Below the pieces are notes generated by a model. The model was given only the letters and a program-made list of their open reading frames with translations. It had not been told where the DNA came from and made no database searches. Positions 63,475 through 64,000 of a DNA stretch of 64,000 nt are shown piece after piece. The stretch is from Gyromitra esculenta (lineage: Eukaryota; Ascomycota; Pezizomycetes; Pezizales; Discinaceae). The stretch's first letter is position 1. Each line of letters opens with the position of its first letter. The stretch lies in contig JBCAML010000023.1 in the NCBI GenBank assembly GCA_038503075.1, positions 434,001-498,000 of the forward strand, given 5' to 3'. The translations under genes and the position numbers were made by a program.

Positions 63475-64000
63475 GTTAGCAACGGTGGCATTCAGAAGAA
63501 GACGATTCTGACGTGGAGGAACCCGTATTCAATTGACGGATCTTTACCAGACTGGAGGAGCAGCTGATAGGCCAGTTTATAATGTGAAAAGACTTAGATT
63601 TTGAAAAGGCACAAAGGCGAGCAACAGTTTGGTACGTAGTTGCAGGGGAATATTATGTTGTTAATGGTGAATCCCGAAGGCCGCTGGCAGGGGTTCAGAA
63701 AACAGGAAGAGGAACTGGTGGTATGGCAATGCTCACCTTTGGGGGAATTAACATCCTCACATTCAAGGACAATTATTCTGTCGATTGCAAGGTGGAATTG
63801 ATAATGGGATCAAGGGTGAAGATGCGGAAAAGTTCAGAAGCTAATAGTATGGGTGGGGGATTGTCATACTGCTTGTGCCTACGTGGCTTGTTTTTTTTTT
63901 AGCCACTTTGGACAGCGTGAGATGTAAGATTTCATTTCTCCATTCGTTTGTAGTAGTGGTAGTAGACTTCATTTACGCATCCAACCCTTGTATTATGGTG
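63475..64000. other. No supported gene at the window end
   Basis: Plus-strand sequence around the LTR has coding-like wording in several frames, but with stops and no recognised domain. Confidence 0.3.

Overview
The window looks like a transposon-saturated, gene-poor stretch of a filamentous fungal genome. The signs are chromodomain-bearing Gypsy elements, Tad-type LINEs, Tc1/mariner and piggyBac relics, hAT-type MITEs, and a fungal-type HNH protein. My guess is a large-genome ascomycete of the truffle/morel kind; the sequence alone does not prove this. Only one gene, an HNH-domain protein at 41263-42579 on the minus strand, looks like an intact non-transposon gene.

Region 1-39.5 kb is a graveyard dominated by one chromovirus (Gypsy) lineage. 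I count 24 LTRs of the lineage in the window: 20 solo or partial LTRs, plus two full elements nested in one another. The outer element (13119-25412, plus strand, TSD AGGTG) has decayed gag and pol. It carries a solo LTR inside pol (15656-16072) and a younger, almost intact sister element (18842-24710, minus strand, TSD CCCGT). The two 411-bp LTRs of the inner element are identical by eye, and its pol is broken by a single TGA. Three mechanistic features can be read directly. (a) The sequence just after the 5' LTR is complementary to a block conserved in the LTR shortly after its TATA box, as expected for self-primed reverse transcription. (b) A U UUA AAC slippery heptamer sits in phase directly before the gag stop, and pol is open in the -1 frame. 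(c) A U5 hairpin has a loop that is nearly constant and a stem that covaries between copies. The LTRs do not end in TG...CA.

Between the LTRs lie two Tad-like LINEs (ORF1 at 10218-11664 plus; ORF1 and endonuclease at 36291-39483 minus), two relics of an integrase-coding element with a KRBA2/Ginger-like layout (about 28975-30647 and 33444-35655, minus), a Tc1/mariner relic (about 28430-28970), two copies of a 0.8-kb repeat (R1), a complex repeat with GC-rich tandem units (R3), a 991-bp solo LTR of another family (5957-6947), a hAT-type MITE in two copies, and several unrecognised genes split by LTR insertions.

Region 39.5-62.4 kb has no LTR of this lineage. It holds the HNH gene, a Tc1/mariner element with about 100-bp TIRs and TA target duplication (42825-44663), two more Tc1/mariner relics, a piggyBac-like relic (46070-46985), the second R3 copy, two Copia-like LTR fragments in inverted orientation, and several MITE- or SINE-like elements. 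Long parts of 52.3-62.4 kb show no gene that I can support. The last 1.6 kb again carries two solo LTRs.

The coding sequences do not form a pathway. The window records successive insertions, and many relative ages can be read from what interrupts what.
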